NCBI RefSeq assembly: GCF_004664715.2
Contig: NC_051075.1
Location: 29,470,504-29,534,503, forward strand
Reading direction: 5' to 3'
DNA: 64,000 bases
Origin: Peromyscus leucopus
Lineage: Eukaryota > Chordata > Mammalia > Rodentia > Cricetidae
This document shows positions 35,735 through 47,849 of this stretch, piece after piece (the first letter of the stretch is position 1; the number at the start of each line of letters is the position of its first letter). A program made the translations under genes and the position numbers. The notes beneath the pieces are model-generated. The model saw nothing but the letters and a program-made list of their open reading frames with translations, made no database searches and was not told where the DNA came from.

Positions 35735-36049
35735 AAAGTGGGCACTTTCTTTTTTCCCTTAAATATATTGTATTTTATTTTTTATTAAGGAGTTTTTTAT
35801 TCATTTTGCATGCCAACCACAGATACCCCTCTCTTCCCTCCTCCAGCCCTTCCAGCCTCCTACCCAAACCTACTCCCCCCAAGTATGTAGCTTGATCTGC
35901 TTAAGGGGCACCCTGGCAATAGAATCAGGATCCATCCCTGGTGCATGAGGTGGCTCTTTTGATTCCATTACCTATGATGGGACACCTTGCACAGCCTTGA
36001 TGTAGGGGGAGGGGCTTGGACTTGCCTCTACTGAAAGTGGGCACTTTCT
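35735..36049 (-). mobile_element. Very short 5'-inverted LINE-1 3' UTR with perfect 16-bp target duplication
   Basis: aaagtgggcactttct occurs at 35735-35750 and 36034-36049. The 283-bp insert has two halves. From 35751 to about 35883 is the terminal LINE-1 3' UTR in reverse (T-rich tail, ttttattcattttgcatgcc, C-rich tract). From about 35886 to 36033 is upstream UTR in the opposite, sense orientation (cttgatctgcttaaggggca, atgatgggacaccttgcaca, gggaggggcttggacttgcc). This is a compact twin-primed insertion on the minus strand. The target repeat is nearly palindromic (AAAGTG...CACTTT). Confidence 0.92.
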
Positions 36050-38790
36050 AACCTAAGAGCTCTTACAACCATTGGTCCCCTATTTCTTCCTTCCCTCTCT
36101 CTGTGTACATATATAGGTAACTCCATCCATTTCAAATACTTTCTTATATTTTAGTACTATGAGATCTGTTTTGCCATCTTACTAGCTAAGTCTTGCTATT
36201 AACTAAAACTCCAAAATTACCAGTTCTACTTAATGGGGAATCACAAGCAGAAAGGCAGAGGTAATAGGCAAAACAGCATCTTTTAAATATCATCATTGAT
36301 ATTTTAGAGAACTTCAGAGAAAAACATGCATGTGTGGCAGCATCAGTGGTTGGGTGTTTGCACTCTGAAACCATGTGCTACAAATTTTCTTTAATTTCTG
36401 ACACTTTCTACATCTCCAATCCATAAGTTATTTTGTTTTTGAATGCTACTAATTCTGTATCTTCACACATCAAAATCCTATAGTATCTATCTATCTCCTG
36501 GGGTTGTTAAAATAATCTTTTATTTAAGATATTTTTTGTTAAGTATTTGGTATTGGTATGGAACAAGTCCTTCTATAGTTACAAATAACACAGACAAACT
36601 CTCTGTCTGCTCACTTCTACACATCATAGGGAAGATAGACTTAACTTCTCCAAAACTGACACATATTTTAAATATATATATATCCAGATGTGTGTAGGTT
36701 CTAGGAAAATAGAATCCAGGTAGGGAGAAAAAACATAGGCAGGCAACTACTTCATATAGGCCAATGGGGGACATGTGCACTAGTAATATCTTAATAGCAA
36801 CTTGAAACCCAGTGGGGACTAAATCATGCTTAGAAAGAGAGATGTCCAGATGAAACATTAAGGATATAAGCCTTAGAAAGGAGAAGAACGCCTGGAAACA
36901 CCCTGGAGGATCAGCCAGGTTGTGAAACTGGGTAATGGGCAGGTCCGGCTCAGTGTTGGAGACTAGGTCAGATAACTGAGGGAGATCAACCTGGAGAAAT
37001 CTTATACTCTGTCTGTGATGGATAACCACTAGAAAGTATGGAGAACAGTAAAGAGACCATCCTTCTGATGGTTTAAAAAACATTCTGGATTTTGGGTTAG
37101 GGAAGGACCTTGATTAGAGAAAGAGCACTTTGAAAGATCCTGCAGGGATCCTGGTAAGAGAAGAAGGGGCACAGAAGGAGAGGCAGGAACCAGCAGTGAT
37201 CAGAGTCTAGTCTACTTATATTTACAACTAAGCATAACAGTATCTCCTTTGTTCAATGTGACTTGTAGAAGAACAAAAGCAGTCAAGGTCAGGTCATGGT
37301 TCCAGAACCAGGGATTCCACAGTTAATACACATAAGACAAAAAAGCACCTATCATGAAATGGAAAGTTAAGAAATATTATGTTCATTATTTTAATAGCTA
37401 TCAGCTATTTACTCCTGTATGTTCTACAACTTTATATTTGTTTTCAGTTTTGAACTCCTGGATTCTAAGTTGCCTGTTACCTTAATGCTTTCTCTCCTCC
37501 ATTAATAGCTCTTTAGCTATACCCATATTAGCAAGACCATAATCTCTATGCCACTATCTTGGACTAGAATCAGCTTATAGTTCACTTACTGTGTAGCTGT
37601 GGGCTGTCCACTAATCTCTCAATTTCATCTCCTATGAAATGAAGATAATGATATTTACCTCCCAAGGCTATTATGAAAATTAAAGAATATCCAGATTCAA
37701 AGATGAAAGCCACTACAGAGTATGAGTTATTGCAGTTTCTGTTGCTGCCTATGCTCTGAGAAGGCTCTTTATGCTAATCCTAGCCACTTAAAGCCATGGA
37801 AGGGATGAATTTGAGCACTTAGTCATCCATGCTGAGTTTTATTCTTGTTTGGTAATATTTGAATGTTTTATTGCTGAGATTTGTTTTTTATATATTTCAC
37901 ATTTGGAGATTTATGGAGGCACAAGTAGTCTACTGAATCACTTTTAGAAGATTCATGAAGATTTTGTAGCATAATGAATACTGGATTCAGAAAGGAAGTG
38001 GGTTTGAACAGTTTAGAGTGTATGGCTGAGTTGCCAGCTGAGCAGTGGGGTAAACATTAGTACACAAGGATGCCCAGCAGTCTAACTTGAAGCTGGAAAA
38101 AATAATGAGGAGGGGGGAAAAGGTTGCTCAATAGGTACAGGCTTATAGTTAGAAGTGAAGTAATTTCTTCTATTAGTAATAGCATGGCCATAGACAATTA
38201 TAATAATAGTGTATATATTTCAGAAAATCAGAATGAAAAAATTTAGATATTTTGTATCAAAATGGGATAAATAGATGAAGATACTTCTGCGTTGAATACT
38301 ACACAATTCATGCATGTATTGAAATAGTTAATATCTATAAAATAGCTAAATATAGAATTACATAATTAATATCTAATCAGAGCATCAAACAATGTACTGC
38401 AGGGCTAAAGTTAAAAAAAGATGTCATTCCTCAGGCTTATATTTATAAGTTTATGTCCTCTTCCCACACAAAGTGTTCTGTGTAATAATTCTGACTGAAC
38501 TAGAAATATCTCAATTTATCAACTTATCATCTATCAAATAATGCTAGCATTATGATTTTTAATTTATGGACAAAAGGGATTAAACTAAGAGTGACTGAAA
38601 TACAGGATCATTTGCTTCCTAAGGGAAAAGGCAAGGAATAGACATTGATTTGGGTGTCTCTTCAATATTTCTTACATACACTGTTTGCATTATGAAATCT
38701 TGGTCACTTGGACATTAGGACTGTCTTTTATCTCAAAACATCTAAACCAAAGTAAAGCAAAGTAATATTTTAAAATAGATATTTCTTTAA
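36050..38790. other. Mostly unique DNA with one long unassigned frame
   Basis: No repeat was recognised. It contains the 187-codon minus-strand frame described separately. The rest is A/T-rich with no coding signal I can support. Confidence 0.45.
36520..37083 (-). other. Unassigned 187-codon open reading frame
   Basis: This is the longest frame in the window that is not LINE-1. It starts at ATG 37081-37083 and is rich in Leu, Phe, Ile and Ser, with several hydrophobic stretches. I recognise no domain, and no splice sites, CpG island or polyadenylation context supports expression. A/T-rich DNA gives such frames by chance. Its 3' part crosses a TATATA tract near 36677, which argues against real coding sequence. 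I do not call it a gene. Confidence 0.15.
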
Positions 38791-41700
38791 AAATGTTTTG
38801 TGTGAAGATGCAAGAAATAAAAAGAATTACAGACCAGTCTCCCTCATGAACACTGATGCAAAAATACTCAAAAAAATACTGGCAAACTGACTCCAAGAAC
38901 CCATCAAAAAAAATCACCCATCATGGTCAAGTAGGCTTTATCATAGATGCAGGGATAGTTCAACATGCAAATATCTGTCAATGAAATACACCATATAAAC
39001 AAATTGAAGGAAAAAGACCACATGATCATCTCATTGGATGCTGAAAATGCCTTTGACAAAATCCAACACTCCTTCATGATAAAGATCTTTAAGAGATCAG
39101 GAATACAAATAACATACCTAAATATAATAAAGAAAATTTACAGCAAGCCAACAGCCACCATCAAATTAAACAGAGAGAAACTCAAAGTGACTCCTCTAAA
39201 ATCAGGAACAAAAAAAGACTGTCTGCTCTTCTAATATATATTCAATATAGTACTCGAAGTTCTAGCTAGAGCAATAAGACAACAAAAGGAGATCAAGGGA
39301 ATACAAATTGGAAAGGAAGAAGTCAAATTTTCCTTATTTGTAGATGATATGATAGTCTATATGAGTGATGCCAAAAATTTTACCAAGGAACTCCTACATG
39401 TAATAAACCCCTTAAGTAATGTGGCAGGATACAAAATTAACTCAAAATAATCACTAGCCCTCATATACACAAATAATAAATGGGCTGAAAAAGAAACAAG
39501 AGAAACATCACCCTTTACAATAGCCACAAATAATATAAAATATCTTGGGGTAACTGTTACCAAACAAGTGAAAGACCTGTATGACAAGAACTTTTAGTCT
39601 TTGAAGGAAGAAAATGAAGAAGATATCAGAAAATAGAAAGACCTCCCATGCTCATGGATAGGTAGAACCAATGTAATAGAAATGGCAATCTTACCAAAAC
39701 CAATCCCCAGATTGAATGCAACCCCATCAAAAATCCCAACATAATGCTTCACAGACATTAAAAGATAAATACTCAACTTCATATGGAAAAAAAAAACAGA
39801 AAACCTAGAATATCTAAAACAATTTTTCACAATAAAGCAACTTCTGGAGGCATCGCCATCACTGACTTCAAGCTCTACTGTAGAGCTATAATAATAAAAA
39901 CCACTTGGTATTGACATATAAACCAACATGTGGACCAATAGAATCAAATTGAAGATCCTGAAATTAATCTTCACACCTATGAACACTTTTTTTTTTTTGA
40001 CAAAGAAGCCAAAATTGTGCAATGGAAAAAAGAAAGCATCTTCAACAAATGGTACTAGCATTACTGGATGTCAATATGTAGAAAATTGCAAATAGATCCA
40101 TATATATCACCATGCACAAAGCTCAAATCCAAGTGGATCAAAGACCTCAACATAAGTCCAGCTACACTGAACCTGACAGAGGAGAAAGTAGGAAGTAGCC
40201 TAGAAAGCATTGACACAAGAGAGCACTTCCTAAATATGATACCAGTAGCACAGACACTAAGAGCAACAATTAATAAATAGGACCTCCTGAAAATGAGAAG
40301 CTCCTGTAAGGCAAAGGACACAGGCAACAAGACAAAATGCCAGCCAACATAATGGGAAAAGATCTTCACCATCCCCATATCTGACAGATGGCTGTTCTCC
40401 AAAATACATAAAGCACCCAGGAAACTAGACAGCAAAATTCTAAACAATCCAATTAAAAAATGGGCTACAGATCTAAACAGAATTGTCAGCAGAAGAATCT
40501 CAAATGGCCAAAAGACATTTAAGGAACTGGTCAACATCCTTAGTCATCAGGATAATGCAAATCAAAATGACTCTGAGATGCCATCTTATACCTGTCAGAA
40601 TGGCTAAAATCAAAAACACTGAGGACAGCTTGTGTTGGAGAGGATGTGGAACAAGGGAACACTCCACCACTGTTGGTGGGAGTGCAAACCTGTATAGCCA
40701 CTTTGCAAATCAGTATGACTGTTTTGCAGAAAAATTCAATACCCAATGATACCACTGTTGGGCATATACTCAAGGGATGCTCAATCATACCACAAGGATA
40801 CTTGCTCATCTATGTTTATAGTAGCATCATTAGTAAGAGCTAGAATCTGGAAACATCCTAGATGTCCCTTATCCAAAGAATGGATAAATAAAATGTGGTA
40901 CATATACACAGTGGAGTACTACTCAGCAGAGAAAAACAATGTCATCATGAGGTTTGCAGACAAATGGATGGAACTAGAAAATGTCATCCTAAATGAGGTA
41001 ACCCAGACTCAGAAAGACAAACATGGTACATACTCACTTATAAGTGGATACTAGAGGTAAAGCAAAGGATAACCAGACTAAAACCCACAGCTCCAGAGAT
41101 GCTAGGAAACAAAGTATATCTTAAAAGGAATGTAGGGATCACCTTGGGATTGGAACACAGAGGAAATCCCCATGAGTAAACTGGGGATGAAGGAGGGGGC
41201 AATAAAGGGTAGGGAATGGCAGATGAGTACATGAGAGAATGGAATGGTCAAGCTGGGGGAGGGATGGAGTGGGAAAGCAATGAAAGAGATATATTGATAG
41301 GGGGAGATTTTATGGGGAAAGGGAGAAACCTGGTGCTAGGGAATTTCCCAGGAATCCACAATGATGACCCTAGCTTAGGCTACTAGCAATAGTGGTGAGG
41401 GTGCCTGAATTTGCCTACCCTAGTAATCAGGTTGTTGAATACCCTAACTGTCATCATAGAGCCTTGATCTGGTAGCTGATTGAAGCAGATGCAGAGATCC
41501 ACACCAAGAACCAGGCCAAGCTCTGGGAGTCCAGTCAAAGAGAGGGAAGAGGGATTATATGAGCAAGAAGGTGGGGTGAGTGTCAAGATCATGATGGAGA
41601 AATCTACACACAACTCAACCAAGCTGAAAGGTACTCAAGAACTTTAGGCCAACAGCTGTGGATGCTACATGGGATTGGACTAGACCCTCTGCATATGGCA

Positions 41701-41993
41701 GACAGTTGTATAGTTGTATCTGTTTGAGGGGCCTCTGGCAGTGTGATCAGCATCTATCCATGGTTCATGAGCTAACTTTCTGGATCCCATTAACTATGGC
41801 AGGACACTTTGCTCACCCCTGATAAATTGGGGAGGGGCTTGGTCCCCCCATGGGAGACCTTACCCTGTTGAATGTAAGGATGAGGTGTAGGGTGGGGTGG
41901 GGGAGATGGGTGGTAGTGGGAGGAGGGATGAGAGGGGGATCTATGGTTGGTATGTAAAATAAATAATAAAAATTTAAAGAAATGTTTTGTGTG
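38791..41993 (+). mobile_element. 5'-truncated LINE-1, 3.2 kb, with 14-bp target duplication
   Basis: The element occupies 38805-41979. aaatgttttgtgtg flanks it at 38791-38804 and 41980-41993. It begins within ORF2, just before the reverse-transcriptase motif that normally reads YRPISLMN, continues to the ORF2 stop at 41052-41054, and has a complete 3' UTR of about 925 bp. The UTR ends in a G-rich tract and ggtatgtaaaataaataata. Unlike the inverted copies, this one is collinear. The UTR type matches that at 30579-31802 and 42755-43155. Confidence 0.95.
38805..41054 (+). pseudogene. LINE-1 ORF2 remnant (RT to C-terminus)
   Basis: Reading begins NYRPVSLMN and passes through the RT palm, where the catalytic box is FVDD at 39337-39348 (usual FADD). 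It then runs through the C-terminal region with YTVEYYSAEKN and ends in SLISGY-stop at 41052-41054. Several stop codons and frame changes interrupt it, for example a TGA soon after ILAN and a stop near 39233. Both catalytic aspartates of the box remain, but the endonuclease domain is absent, so it cannot retrotranspose by itself. Minus-strand frames of 155 and 158 codons across it are shadows. Confidence 0.94.
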
Positions 41994-42754
41994 GAATTAA
42001 TTAGGTTGTGTCTTTAATTATAGGAAGAAGACAGATACATAATAACTTCATTAAAAAGCATTTTTAGTGATGGCTTGTAGGTTGTCTATACCATCTATTT
42101 CAGCTAGAATGTACATTTAAACTTCAACTTAAATGGAAATAAAGCAATTGAATTTTCCCATGATGCTTACTGGAATTTGTTTTTTCCCCTGACCTACCAC
42201 AGATGGGAAAGATAATCTTCAAATAAGTCAGCATAAGTTATCTATTACATTTACGAGGAAGATCCAAATGAGAAATTCCACTGTACTTAATATGCAAATT
42301 ACTTTTGAAATCTTTTGGTAATATGCATGGAGCCATTGAAACTATATGAGTGCTTATAACATGTTAGGCAATATTGTGATCCTATGATGAAACCAAATTG
42401 ACATATATACTGACAGGCATTTCTAAAAACCTTGTTAAAAAGTCTTGAAACATTTATGAACAATTTTAATATATCCTCTACCCTGATCTTCTTTTTCATC
42501 AGAAGTATCCTGTGAAATTTCTGATGAATTTTAAATATATTTGACAGCAGGAATACTTTTTTCTCATATGCAGATTAGAAATAAATGGTTTGATAGTGTG
42601 AAATCAGCTTTGAATGAAGTTACTCTGATCAAAATATACATTTTAAGATGTTGTCATTGCATTCATGCATATTAGTTGGTTATGTAAATTAAAAAAACAT
42701 TACATTTTATAATTATGAGAAGGAACCAAACCAAATTTCTTAAATCTTTTTAAA
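41994..42754. other. No gene or repeat recognised
   Basis: Unique-looking A/T-rich DNA between two LINE-1 insertions. Confidence 0.45.
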
Positions 42755-43155
42755 AATTTGTATTTATTTATTTTTAAGTATTTTTATTCATTTTACATAC
42801 CAACCCCAAATCTCCCTCTCATCACTCCTTCTGCTCCCCCTTTCCTCCCCCCTCATCCCCACTTCCAACAGGATAAGTTCTTCCTTGGGGGGCAGCTAAG
42901 CCTGGTACATTCTTTTGATGCAGGACCAAGCCCCTCCCTGCTTTATCAGGGGTGAGCAAGGTGTCCCACATAGGTAATGGATTCACAAAGCCAGTTCATT
43001 TCACCAGGGATAGATCCTGATCACACTGCTAGGAGCCCCTTAAACAGACCCAGCTACACAACTGTCTCCTGTAAATATGCAGAGGTCTAGTCTGGTCCCA
43101 TGCAGTTTCCACAGCTGTTGCTCTAAAGTTCGTAAGTTCCTTTGAGCTTTATTCT
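42755..43155 (-). mobile_element. 5'-truncated LINE-1 3' UTR, minus strand
   Basis: Reverse-oriented LINE-1 3' UTR: T-rich tail, ttttattcattttacatacc, C-rich tract, aggaccaagcccctccctgc, ggagccccttaaacagaccc and ccatgcagtttccacagctg. The same subfamily as 30579-31802. A clear target duplication was not found. Confidence 0.87.
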
Positions 43156-43218
43156 GAGAAACTCACTTATTTTTATTTAACTTTGAGATTATAATATAAT
43201 TACAGCATTCTTCTTTTC

Positions 43219-43749
43219 CTTCCCTGTAGCTTAAGTTTTCCTGCCTTGCCCACAGTCAGGACAAATTTTTGTCACCAGCCAGTCCCATAGCCGCTCAGAC
43301 CCAACCAAGTAAACACAGAGACTTATATTGCTTACAAACTGTATGGCCATGGCAGGTTTCTTGCTAACTGTTCTTATAGCTTAAATTAATCCATTTCCAC
43401 AAATCTATACCTTGCCACGTGGCTCATGGCTTACCTGCATTTTCACATATTTCTTGTCCTGGCGGCAGCTGGCCGTGAGTCCTTCTGCCTTCCTGTTCTT
43501 TTATTTCTCCTCTCTGTTAGTATACTATACTTCCTGTCTAGCCACAGCCAGTCAGGTTTTATTTATTGACCAATCAGAGCAACTTGACATACAGACCATC
43601 CCTCAGCACAGCCAAGTGCAGACCATCTCAAACACCTGCACTCAGGCCGGTGTTCCTAATCATCCTCTATGCGGACCTGCTGGGTAAAGTCATGAGGAAC
43701 CCGAGAATGGGCTCCCATAGGACATACAGAACATCCCACAGCACTTCCC
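43219..43749 (-). mobile_element. Solo LTR (mys/ERV2-like) with extra U3 module, perfect 6-bp target duplication
   Basis: cttccc occurs at 43219-43224 and 43744-43749 and brackets a 519-bp unit (43225-43743) with TG...CA ends on the minus strand. The body, 43225-43608, matches the 388-bp LTR at 30861-31248 nearly throughout. The remaining 135 bp, 43609-43743, forms an extra module at the U3 end. It starts with TGCTGTGGGATGTTCTGTAT, and the body again starts with TGCTGAGGGATGGTCTGTAT, so the LTR start is duplicated around the module. Part of the module recurs at 51353-51480 in the other orientation. No viral gene is present. Confidence 0.87.
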
Positions 43750-43784
43750 TTCTTCCAAATTTTCCAAGCTCTTGGAAAAAGTGA

Positions 43785-45305
43785 TTAATGACAGGTAAAT
43801 GGATGAAACTAGAAGATATTATACTGAATGAGGTAAACCAAACTCAGAAAGACAACCACATTTTTTGTTTTGCTCTGTTTTATTCTTTTCATTTGTGGTT
43901 TCTAACTCCAATTTTAGATATGAATATTCAATCTGGCATAACAACAGAAATCAGAAAAGTAAATGGGGAGAGGGAGTAAGATAAAGGTCTAGAGAGGGGA
44001 ATAGCAGTAAGTGTACAAGTACTAAAAAGGGGTAAATGGAAAAGTATCTGGGGAGCTTTAAGATAAAAAGAGATAGATAATGCAATAGTTATGAAGAAGG
44101 ATGAAGGAGAAGTAAACAAGACAAGGATGCATGAATAAAACCACAGAAAATAATATTATTTTATAATATATCGAAGTATATGAGTACATAGTATAAGTGA
44201 TAATGCCTTGCTCCACAGACCATAGAATACCTAACAAAACCCCAGTACCAGGCTTAGAAAAAAAAAATAAAAAACTCCTGTTGAGTTTTTTTTTAGGGGA
44301 ATTCTAAAATTCCAAAACAATATAAGCTATTGCTTTTGCTTTTGGCTGCTTCCAGGAATTTAACGGTGTATTCCCATTGCAGAACACATATGCTTTGGAC
44401 ATAGAACTTTGACTCATCAAGCAGAATCTGACCCAGAAGCCTCTTTTCTAAACACCAGTTTTAGAGTACTGAAAGGTGCTATGCAAGCTGCCAAGGGAAA
44501 GAAACAATCAATAGTTCTTTCCTGCTGTGATGCCTATGACACACAGCAATGACCAGCATGGCAAAATGTGATGGAAGATGCAGTAATGACAATTGTATCC
44601 TGGTGGTAACCAACAGTCATCTAATCAGATTTAAGGCTTTCTCAATAGTAGATAATTCACCCCTGCTTTTGAAAGCCTAGCCAGGTATTGGTGGCTGGTT
44701 AGGTCATAGAACCCAGAGAAGAACCTACTATTGTCACAACCAGTGTAACCTTCAGTTGCTTTCTTAGTACTTATCTGTATTCTCATGAATAAGTATAGCT
44801 CTCATCCCTAATTACAGAAGCCTCTCTAGGCTGTACATACACATAGTCCATTTCAGAAAGCTACAACTGGATAAAAATGCAGCAAACACCGGACAATGAT
44901 ATGTCTGACATCATTTACACACAACCCTCATATTTAAGGCTCAGAGAATATCATGGACATAAAGGAGCACAAAGTATATAAAAAGATCCAGGAAATTAGA
45001 AAGTTTGATGTGAGAAATTATCTTCAATATAGAACAAAGAAACTGAACTCAACAATGTGGTTGCCTAAACAAGACCTGAACAATGACAACACCCAGTTGA
45101 CTTGCCAGTACGAATGGGGGAAATCTTACAAGGTCTCATCCCTAGATGAAGAGCTCCAGGTCATTAATCACTACTGGGAGAGTGAGAATCAGTACTCCTC
45201 AGAAATGAGCCTCCTAATTAGTTATCTAAAAGCAGATGGTCAACCCTAAAGACATACTACATATGAATAATACTAAATGGTCTCAGCAGGTTTTATTTCT
45301 GTATT

Positions 45306-45388
<83 letters not shown>

Positions 45389-45560
45389 GCACGCACACAC
45401 AAAACACACACACACACAGTTGAAAGAGAGGCCATGAATTCAAGATTGAGTTGAGTGGCAGAATGCAGGATGAGTTGGAGGGAGGAGAAAGTTAGGTGGC
45501 AGATGATGTAAATACAGTACATATAAAATAATTTAAAATATTTAAGTAAAATGAAGTTTA
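43785..45560 (+). mobile_element. Old Lx-type LINE-1: ORF2 tail and long 3' UTR
   Basis: It begins with a short piece encoding the ORF2 C-terminal motif (GKWMKLEDIILNEV at 43794-43835). It then follows the Lx 3' UTR in order: ggtttctaactccaatttta, atctggcataacaacagaaa, cagcaatgaccagcatggca, gtcatagaacccagagaaga, ctcatatttaaggctcagag, gagaggccatgaattcaaga. A compound TC/CA microsatellite replaces the usual TA-rich part at 45309-45418. A 98-codon frame at 44953-45249 lies wholly in this UTR and is not a gene. Confidence 0.85.
45309..45418. repeat. Compound (TC)n(CA)n microsatellite
   Basis: About 21 TC units pass into an interrupted CA run with CGCA units. It lies inside the Lx 3' UTR. Confidence 0.97.
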
Positions 45561-45639
45561 AAAAGGTACTAGATTATAATAATTTGGAAAAAGTTGAATA
45601 CAAATTGCTATTCTGTACTTAATTACATCTGAAAGTCAT

Positions 45640-45965
45640 GTACATGCCAAAGCCAGATCAAATCCCAGAAATGAGAGGGACTTTCAGAATGACGTGAACC
45701 CTTGGTCAAGCAGGTACTGGTAACTACTAGCTGTTAGGAGAAGGAGACAGTTTTCTTTAAAAGGGAAGTCCTTGATTAGTTGGCCACGCTCCAGTGAAAA
45801 GCTGTATATTCAGGAAAATTTCAACAGCACAAGTTGGCTTCGTTAAGGAGGAAGAAAAGGACACAAAATTGGGTAGGTACAGAATATGAGAGATCTGGAA
45901 GAGTTGGGAGGAAGGGCGAGTATGATCAACCACATGTTCTATAAAATTCTCAAACAACAAATTAT
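45640..45965 (+). repeat. Old LINE-1 (Lx-type) 3' end
   Basis: The blocks agggactttcagaatgacgt, ctactagctgttaggagaag, ggagacagttttctttaaaa and gagtatgatcaaccacatgt followed by aaaattctcaaaca match the 3' UTR end of an old rodent LINE-1. The same family lies in reverse at 9905-10620. Confidence 0.75.
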
Positions 45966-46049
45966 ACATACACACATATATAATATATGTAGAGAAGAGT
46001 AATTTAAATTCAACTTTTTCCAAAACATTCTTTTCTACTACCTTTAAAA

Positions 46050-46175
46050 TATTTCTTTTATTTTTTGAGGTTTTGATATAATTACATCATTTTCCCCATC
46101 CCATTCCTTCCTCCAAACTCTCCCATTTACCCCTCCTTGCTCTCTTTTAAATTCATGACCTATTTTCATTAATTG
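46050..46175 (-). repeat. Lx-type LINE-1 3' end fragment (antisense)
   Basis: gaggttttgatataattaca, ctccaaactctcccatttac and ccctccttgctctcttttaa match, in reverse, the last part of an Lx 3' UTR. Followed by A/T-rich sequence and a TA microsatellite. Confidence 0.75.
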
Positions 46176-46305
46176 TTAGCATACATTATATATTAAGAAT
46201 TCATTACATATATAAAATATATTGTCCTTATATATTATGCATTATGTATTCATATATATAACTTTTATATTATATGAAATATGTGTTATATGTTACCTTT
46301 ATGGC

Positions 46306-46310
<5 letters not shown>

Positions 46311-46351
<41 letters not shown>
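46311..46351. repeat. (TA)n microsatellite
   Basis: Pure TA run of about 20 units. Confidence 0.97.
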
Positions 46352-46354
<3 letters not shown>

Positions 46355-47820
46355 CTTTATATATTACATATAATCTCCAGATTTGGATTTATTGCATCTG
46401 TGTCTCCTCTCTTTTATATGTTTTTAAATTACTGTTTTTGTGTTATTTTTCTTGTGGAGAGTGGACAAATGCCTCTTCAATCTAGATAAGGCAAAACTGA
46501 CAAACCAAAAAAGAAAAAAAAAATGCTTCTACCCAAATGAAGCTTAGTGAACCACTGCATTTATTTATATAAGTATGATTCAGAATTACAGGGGCAGCTA
46601 AGGGGATATGTTAAAAAGAAATACAAGCTAGGTATGTTATACTGTGCAAAGTTTTCATCACCTCTGTTAATTGTCTTGTTAAGCATCATTGGGTATGACA
46701 GTATGGATGGAGGACACAGCCTCATATCCTATTTGGTAAACCCCAGGCACCTCTCCAGACCCCTGATTGTTTCAGTAGGACTGACTTATACTTCTTGGCT
46801 TGGCTTAAGTACTACACTGTGGTCTTCTTGGGTTCTGACTGGTTCTGGGCTAGTACTGTTGCTCTTTTTACTTTCCTGTGGTCTTACCTGGCTGTGGAAA
46901 TGTCATAAGCTGTGTAAGCTATCTCCATCTCTAGTATATTTTACATCATGTACTCCAGGGGTAGGGGATAGTTATCCATCCTTAGGTCAACCATAATCTT
47001 TTTCACTTGCATTATTTTAGAATTCATACCTTCTCCAAGCTGCTGCTTGGGCTTAAAACACTCTAGAAACTCAACAGCATAGCACTTGTCTTTCTGCTTT
47101 TTTCCCTTGGGAATTCAAGATTGACAAATCCTTTTGTGTTCTTTACCCTTCTCTCATCTCTTCTTAATTGGTTTTGCATTCTACAAACCAAATTTACATG
47201 CCAGTCACTCATTTGGGGCAGTCAGAGCTTCTCCTATCTCATTAAGATCACATCTTGCTATGGAGCTCTAAAATCCCCTGTGCTAGCCAGAGTTCCTGTT
47301 GGATCAAAATCATTCTTAACTCACCCACAATCCCTGCTCTAAATAGCATATTGAACTCAAGCACTGCCTCTCTTACATCCAATTTACTAATTAATGTTTG
47401 TCCTTCCTTTACTATCTTCTAGCTCCAAATATTTCTGGGGATGCCAGTGCATTTTGAACTAGTTTCTTTGGGATATACAGACTTTGTCACAAGAATAGAT
47501 GAAAAGTTACAGTACTAAGTCTTTCTCCTTCCACAGCATTTAGATTGTTCCTGCATTGTTTCACAGATATCAGCCTCTAGCCAAGTTGGGAGAGGGGCTT
47601 TCACTTATTATATAAAAGTCCTTCTCAACATGAGCATTTCACAGGCAGAATCTTCCTTTACTATCACACTGCTCTCAATAGGGACATTATTAAGTCTCTT
47701 AATCACATGTTGAGTAACAGATTTTTCCATCCTCTCTTTCAAAATTTGGACTTGAAGGTCTATTTTTTTTTATAATTTCTATCTCATCCCCATTTAAAAT
47801 TTTGTTTATTTTTCGTTATT
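46352..47820. other. Unclassified DNA, possibly an old insertion between two Lx fragments
   Basis: Antisense Lx 3' UTR pieces lie on each side (46050-46175 and 47850-47995) and are consecutive in the UTR, so this 1.5 kb may have entered one Lx copy. It is less A/T-rich than its surroundings. It holds a 149-codon plus-strand frame (46547-46996) that is Leu/Ser-rich and has no recognisable domain. Confidence 0.35.
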
Positions 47821-47849
47821 TAAAATTAGTTTTGTAATTTTTTTTATTT

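Noticed and set aside
39594..40537. 155- and 158-codon minus-strand frames
   Set aside because: They are antisense shadows of LINE-1 ORF2, which is read on the plus strand.
43219..43785. A longer provirus with internal retroviral sequence right of the LTR
   Set aside because: The perfect 6-bp duplication at 43744-43749 closes the unit at 43743, so the extra 135 bp belong to the LTR.
44953..45249. 98-codon plus-strand frame that looks protein-like
   Set aside because: It lies completely within an Lx LINE-1 3' UTR, with UTR landmarks on both sides in the expected order.
46222..46489. Tyr-Ile repeat protein
   Set aside because: A translation of the TA microsatellite and adjoining A/T-rich DNA.
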